A DNA stretch of 64,000 bases from Phragmites australis. Lineage: Eukaryota > Streptophyta > Magnoliopsida > Poales > Poaceae. Location: contig NC_084942.1 of the NCBI RefSeq assembly GCF_958298935.1, positions 12,965,501 through 13,029,500 on the forward strand, read 5' to 3'. This document shows, piece by piece, positions 58,667 through 64,000 of the stretch. The position numbers and the translations under genes are program-made. The stretch's first letter is position 1. Every line of letters starts with the position of its first letter. The notes beneath the pieces were generated by a model. It was not told the origin of the DNA. It ran no database searches and saw only the letters and a program-made list of their open reading frames with translations.

Positions 58667-59990
58667 TGTTGAGACATTTTTGAATTTTAATGTTTTTCTT
58701 GGCCCCTTTTCTTTTGGACCGACTGGCCCATTTGCTTCACAGTGGCCTGAGCCCATGCGATGGTGGGTTCAAGGGTGAAGCATCGGTCTGCCAAGGCAAA
58801 GGGGAGCAAGGAAAATTCAAGTAAAGGGAGAGCAAGGGCTGGTGACAGCCGGTAGGGCTGTGGTGGCAGTGGCATAACTGTCTTCGATTCCCTTTGGGGT
58901 CGTGGGGCTAGATGTTGTTATCGTCGTGTCTATTTGTATGGTGGCTCTCTTCCTAGCAAGAAAGGAGAAAAACTCTCTTTCATCTTTTATTTTTTCTTCA
59001 CTGATCTCTTTCAGTTTTGGTTGTCATCTTTGAGCTGAACTTGAGGGAGCTTAAATCTTGGCTCTGGTGCTTCGACGCTTGGAGAGATTGAGTTTTGGAG
59101 CTCCTGTGTTGGTGGTGGTCAGAGTTGTGGATGTTGAAGCTTGCTCGCATGTGTTGTTGCAATGCAGTTGAGGTTTTGTATCTCTATTCTCCTTCTCGCC
59201 AATCGCAACGACGGGCGGTTGGATATTTTGGTTAGTGACTTTTGAGTCTGCATTGCCTCGAATGATAGTGTGTTTCAGCGGATCACGATGTGAGTATTGC
59301 TCATCTTTCTTTGTTCTGGACCATTCAGGTAGTTTCACGTTATTGCTCAATGATAAATAATTGTGTTGAGACTGGGCATGTTTTTTATACACTAGTTAGA
59401 CATGTGCATTCTCTAGTCTCTCGGCCCACTGGATGTTCTAGTCGGTCTATATATATCTGATCTATTCTTGTACATCGAGAAACATATTTTTATTTAGTAC
59501 TCCAGGGTGCTGCCTGTTTGGTGATTCCTAGGATAGTGTTGTTGTTAGTACAGAGTATGCTTGCTTTTGATTCTAGATTTGGTAGCTGATTTAGCTATTC
59601 AGTTTTGTCTCTGTATTTGCTATATTTCGCTTCTCCTGGTCAGAATGTGTATTCTCTTTTTGGGACAGCAGCACTGTTTTTTATGATGGTTTAAATCTAG
59701 AGAATTTATTTAGGTTTTAGAACTAGTTGTTATCTTAGAAATCTGCTCGGTAAGTGATATTTACAATAGGACAGTTAGGGAGTAGGACCTTAAATGTCCT
59801 AGGGCCAACTACTATATTATTTCTGAGAGCACTTATATAATTGTTTTCTACCTGCTGCCTAATTCTAGTTGAACACATGATGGTGGGTACTGGTTCTTAT
59901 AACTTACTGTCTTTTGTTCCATGGTCATGTGTAATGAAAATCTTTTGGCTATACTCTTATGTTTTTGACATGTGGTATAATATCCATGCT
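58667..59990 (+). repeat. 5' LTR of downstream copia element
   Basis: The first 595 bp match 63408-64000. The 3' edge is not fixed because the partner LTR is cut by the window end and no clean primer-binding site is seen before the gag ATG at 60043. Confidence 0.6.
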
Positions 59991-60042
59991 CTTATTATCG
60001 CACTATTATTTACAACAATCCAGAAGTCCAACTGCTTCTGCG

Positions 60043-60900
60043 ATGGCTAGTTCTAGCTCCTCTGTTCTACCACCGTCGTCCTCGAACGCGATTAAGCCTG
60101 AGAACTTCGATGGGATCGGCTTTAAGCCCTGACAGGCCCAGACGAGGCTATGGTTGATAGAGCTCGGACTTTTCTAGATCCTCACCAAAGAGCCGTCTAC
60201 TCCTCTGGGGAAAAACGTGTAAGACGAGGTCAAAAGAACGTGTCTCAACACGTTAATGGCCCGTTGGGAGAAGGCTAATGCCTCAGCCCTAACACGTCTC
60301 TTGGCTATCCTATCGAACAGGCTCTTCAATGTTTACATGGGGTTCGGGGAAGCATGAAATGTATGGTCAGAGCTGAATGACAAGTATGCTGAAAGTGACA
60401 ATAGCAATTAATCCTTCACATTGGCTAGTTACCTGAATTTTCGTATGGGAGATGGCAGATCAGTCATGGAACAGATCCATAAGTTGCAGCTGATTGTGCA
60501 AGACTTAGGTCAACATGGTTGTGTCCTCCCTAAGAGTTTTCAGGTTAATGCCATCCTAGCCAAGCTGCCCACTTCTTGGCATGACTTTGTCACTGCACAT
60601 CGGCACTTAAAGCAGCGATTGACTTTTAATGGGCTCATTGCTTCTATAAATGTTGAGGAGAAGTCTAAGGCAGGCTATGGTAGAGTGAAGACGCTCGTTA
60701 AAGCTAATCTTGTCGAGCCTATGGAATGTGGAGAAAGAGAAGACCAAGCATGGAACTTTAGGACCAAAGGCTAATGCTATGAAGAAGAAAAAGAAGTCCG
60801 AGATTGTCTGCTACATCTGCGGTGGGTTGGACCACAAGGCCAACAGATGCCACAATCGTAAGGGCAAAGGGCCAATGCCTGAGTAGCAGAAGGCAGCCAA
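60043..60900 (+). pseudogene. Copia gag relic with intact zinc knuckle
   Basis: ATG 60043 opens 'MASSSSSSVLPPSSSNAIKP' and 'ENFDGIGFK', then a stop. Later blocks are 'WLIELGLFQILTKEPS', the open frame 60421-60774 ('MEQIHKLQLIVQDL', 'ILAKLPTSWHDFVTAHRHL') and a CCHC knuckle near 60800 reading 'CYICGGLDHKANRC'. That knuckle keeps all four ligands. Four or more stops break the frame. This is UBN2-type Gag. Confidence 0.75.
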
Positions 60901-60998
60901 AGCCCAAGTGCATGTGGCAGTTGCAACAGTCGATGATACCGACAAAGGTAACTCCACTAGTGGGTATGTATCTGAGGCCTATATGGCAAATTCACCAG

Positions 60999-62450
60999 TA
61001 AGTTGGTGGGTTGATACAGGTGCTAAAAGGCATATTTGTGCTGATTAGATGTATTTTACTTCTCTACAAGGCACAGATTGTGGATCTGTATTGATGGGAA
61101 ATAGGATCTCGATAGCATTATGTGGAGTAGGACAAGTGAGCCTGAAGTTAACTTCTGGCAAGACTCTTGTCCTAAAGGACGTGCTGTTTATGCCTGTCAT
61201 GACCCGTAATTTACTCAGCGAGTCAATGTTGTATCGGTAAGGAATAAAGATAGTCTTCAAGTCAAATTAAGTAGTGATGACCAGGTGTGGGTTGTTTGTA
61301 GAAAAATGCTATGATTGCATAGGCATGTTTCGTATTTCTATTTTTGATAGTTTCGCAAACACTTTCTATTCTTCATATTCTAATAAGAAAATTGATATAT
61401 GACATTCTCATCTTTGTCATGTTAATAATGAAGCAATTGTGTGTTTGAGAAAGATGGATCCGATTCCCTCATATAATTATGACAAGAGTCATAAGCACGA
61501 GGTGTGTGTAAAAGCTAAGTAGCCCCGCAAACTGTTTCACTCGGATGAGGGGAGAAGCACCACATTACTTAAGCTGATCCATTCTGATCTTTATGAGATG
61601 AATGTAATTTTAACTAAGCGTGGCAAAAGATACTTTTTTATCCTTATAGATGATGCTACTAGGTTCTGCTATGTTTATTTTCTTAGAACAAAAGATGAAG
61701 CATTATAACATTTTAAGATCTATAAGACCGAGGTGAAAAACCAGCTGGGAAAGACAATAAAGAGATTGAGGTCTGATAGAAGTGGGGAATATATTCCCAG
61801 GAATTTCTCTGAGTTCTGCGGAAAAAGGTGGCATAATCCATGAGTTTACGCCACCATACTCACCATAAGTGAACGGAGTAGCCGAGAGAAAGAACCGAAT
61901 GATTTGTGACTTGATTAATGCCTTATTAAAAAGTTCTAATATAGCTAACTTATGGTGGGGTGAGGCTGTTCTCATAGTTAACTTTGTCCTGAACAGGGTC
62001 GCGTCTCAAAACCGCAAGGCATCCCCTTATGAAGGATGGAAGGGGAAAAAACTAAATCTGCCCTTTCTTCTTAGGGGCTGTTTAGCCAAAGTTCATGTTC
62101 CTCTGCCGAAGAAAATTAAATTAGGATCAAAGATTGTCGATTGTGTCTTCCTAGGGTACGCACACCAGAGTGTCACCTATAGATTCCTAGTGGTCCGCTC
62201 TGAGGTCTCAGACATTACCGTCAACTCGATAATGGAGTCTCGGGATGTGACATTCTTTAAGCATATCTTTCCTATGCGAGCGAAGGAGGCTGATATTAAT
62301 GATCTTTTAGTTAATGATCCTGCTCCTCATAGTGTCATTGACATGGTTCCTGAATTGGAACTAAGGAGGAGTAAGAGGCAAAGAACTGAAAAATCACTGG
62401 GAGATGAATTTGTTTCCTTTGTGGTGGATGATGAACCACGAAACCTTTGA
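60999..62450 (+). pseudogene. Copia protease and integrase relic
   Basis: 'SWWVDTGAKRHICAD' near 61000 is the aspartic protease active site with D-T-G intact, followed at once by a stop. 'LCHVNNEAI' and 'SHKHEVCVKAK' (61410-61520) are the integrase zinc region with one Cys changed to His. The core shows 'LIHSDLYEM', 'FFILIDDATRFCYVYFL' and 'LRSDRSGEYIP'. The open frame 61869-62450 begins 'MNGVAERKNRMICDLINALL' and ends with the linker 'SKRQRTEKSLGDEFVSFV'. Stops at 61521, 61707 and 61864 make it dead. Confidence 0.75.
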
Positions 62451-62890
62451 GAGGCATACGCTTCTTCAGAAGTGGAGTACTGGAAGGAAGCAGTCCGTAG
62501 TGAGATGTATTCAATCATCACTAATGGAACCTGGGAGTTAGTAGACCTCCTAATTAGCTGCAAGCCGGTCGACTGCAAATGGATCTTCAAGAGAAAGCGT
62601 GGACCTGATGGTACTATAGAAAAGTACAAGGCCTAATTAGTGGCTAAGGGTTTTTACGCAAAAGGAAGTTGAGGACTTTTTTATACGTATTCTCCTGTTG
62701 CCAGATTGCCCACTATCCCCGTGCTCTTTGCAATGGCAGCGTCGCATAATTTCCTTGTGCATCAGATGCATCAGAGACGGGTATAATCGTTATGGATTAT
62801 ATTCATTCTGAAAGGAACCTTGCTGATCCTTTCACAAAAGGAATGGCTAGAAAGATCATTTAGGCAACATCTAGAGGAATGGAACTACTA
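62451..62890 (+). pseudogene. Copia RT start fused to RNase H end
   Basis: 'EVEYWKEAVRSEMYSIITN', 'TWELVD' and 'CKPVDCKWIFKRKRGPDGT' mark the start of copia RT. At about 62770, after 'HNFLVHQM', the sequence jumps to 'GIIVMDYIHSERNLADPF' and 'TKGMARKII', the last residues of RNase H. Roughly 1.5 kb including the catalytic YVDD box is missing. 62890-63407 is untranslated 3' sequence. Confidence 0.75.
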
Positions 62891-63407
62891 CCCACTGATA
62901 AGGTTCGGTGGTAACCTCTCCTAGGAGATCGGAGATCCCGTGAACTAGCTCTAGGAAAACAAGCTGTGTGAGCACAAGAGCAAATCAATCTCATTTGCTG
63001 CTTTGCTCTTCTATAGGAGAGGTTGAGCTGCTAGCTCTTAATGAATTCAATGATGTATGGCAATAGATGTCGTCCTACAGGACATCTAGGAGAATTCACC
63101 TATGTGAGTGTGATTGTGGGGTCACAATCATAAAGAAATCGGTACTTCTCTAGGTGGCACTCATGAATAAAGGTACATGAACATGACCGTAACATCCAAC
63201 CCAAGAGCTAAGGCAAAAACAACCATATACAAGTCAATGTATATGAGAAGGCTCTCGCACCAAGGCTGAGGATCAAGGTTTAGTCCTCCTTATCCTATGT
63301 GAGCTAATTTTTATGCAATTAGGTAATTTGTTCAAACCCGAAAGGTATAATTAATTCAACCCTGTATATCAAACCAAATAACTCCGATATTAAAATTTAG
63401 TGAGGAC

Positions 63408-64000
63408 TGTTGAGAAATTCTTGAATTTTAATGTTTTTCCTGGGCCCCTTTTCTTTTGGACCGACTGCCCATTTGCTTCACAGTGGCCCGAGCCCATGCG
63501 ATGGTGAGTTCAAGGGTGATGTGTTGGTCTGCTAGGGTAAAGGGGAGCGGGGAAAATTCAAGTGAAGGGAGAGCAAGGGCTGGCAGCGGGAGGTAGGGCG
63601 GGGGCGGCACAACCACCTCTGATTCCCTAGGGGTCATGGGGCTGGAAGGCGTCGTCATCATGTCTATTTGTATGACGGCTCCCGATCCCTAGCAAGAAAG
63701 GAGAAAAACTCTGTTTCCTCCTTTATTGTTTCACCTTTGATCTCTCTCGATTTTGGTTGTCATCTTTGAGCTGGACTCGAGAGAGCTCGAATCTTGGCTC
63801 TGGTGCTTCAACGCTTGGAGAGATTGAGTTTTGGAGCTCCTGTGTTGGTGGTGGTCGGAGCTATGGACGTCGAGGCTCGCTCGCACGTGCTGTTGCAGTG
63901 CGGTTGAGGCTTTGTATCTTTGTTCTCCTTCTCACCGGCGGCAATGACGGACGATTGGATTTCTGGATCAACGACTTTTGAGTCGTGCATTGCCTCAATT
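63408..64000 (+). repeat. 3' LTR of downstream copia element (partial)
   Basis: It starts 'TGTTGAGAAATTC' after 'tagtgaggac', a weak polypurine tract, and parallels 58667-59260. It continues past the window edge. Confidence 0.8.

Larger units (their letters stand above)
58667..64000 (+). mobile_element. Copia retrotransposon with RT/RNase H deletion
   Basis: LTRs starting 'TGTTGAGA' lie at 58667 and 63408; the second runs off the window. By eye the two are roughly 85-90% identical, so the insertion is old. Internal parts in order are gag, protease, integrase, the start of RT and the last RNase H residues, all plus strand with stops. The element begins 225 bp after the ATG101 stop, in or near its 3' UTR. 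Confidence 0.85.

Noticed and set aside
1..64000. tRNA, rRNA, CRISPR or bacterial-type operons
   Set aside because: None was seen on either strand by reading. A covariance-model scan would be decisive for tRNAs and microRNA hairpins but could not be run.

Overview
The window looks like nuclear DNA from a grass (Poaceae). Coding matter is sparse and intron-split. Most of the sequence is nested plant transposons of kinds typical of grasses: CACTA elements with 'CACTACTACAGAA' ends, Sirevirus-type and other copia elements, a Tat-type gypsy element, very long solo LTRs ending TG...CA, and MITEs. I saw no bacterial features, no rRNA or tRNA gene and no CRISPR array. The species cannot be named from this sequence alone.

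Layout. 1-8450: AT-rich non-coding DNA, then a copia gag-pol relic split by a solo LTR (2836-7849), which is itself split by a second solo LTR (3333-7038). Both insertions keep perfect 5-bp target duplications. 8736-10470: two repetitive elements carrying unrelated unique DNA, one of it an F-box fragment. 12432-13594: an LRR receptor-like fragment and an F-box family pseudogene with a MITE inside. 13595-about 23262: a 9.7-kb CACTA element inside that F-box pseudogene, whose last residues seem to resume at 23263. 25510-37288: a Sirevirus-like copia element whose 5' LTR holds a solo LTR that holds another solo LTR. Once the insertions are subtracted, its two LTRs are 1616 and 1618 bp. 37500-43742: a decayed gypsy element that stops exactly where a second CACTA relic starts (43743 to about 50000).

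The gene island is 51800-58442. On the minus strand is a decayed METTL21-like methyltransferase gene. Head to head with it, on the plus strand, is ATG101, a subunit of the ATG1/ATG13 autophagy-initiation complex. ATG101 has seven coding exons, GT..AG at every intron and a 214-residue product, and is the only gene here that looks intact. Its third coding intron is 3.2 kb and carries an antisense captured fragment of a DUF4283-type protein. From 58667 to the window end is another copia element with an internal RT/RNase H deletion. It starts 225 bp after the ATG101 stop.

Functionally the window is one conserved housekeeping gene surrounded by layered, mostly dead transposons. The CACTA elements once encoded a TNP2/DUF4218/DUF4216 transposase and a second protein with Transposase_24-like, proline-rich and Ulp1-protease parts.
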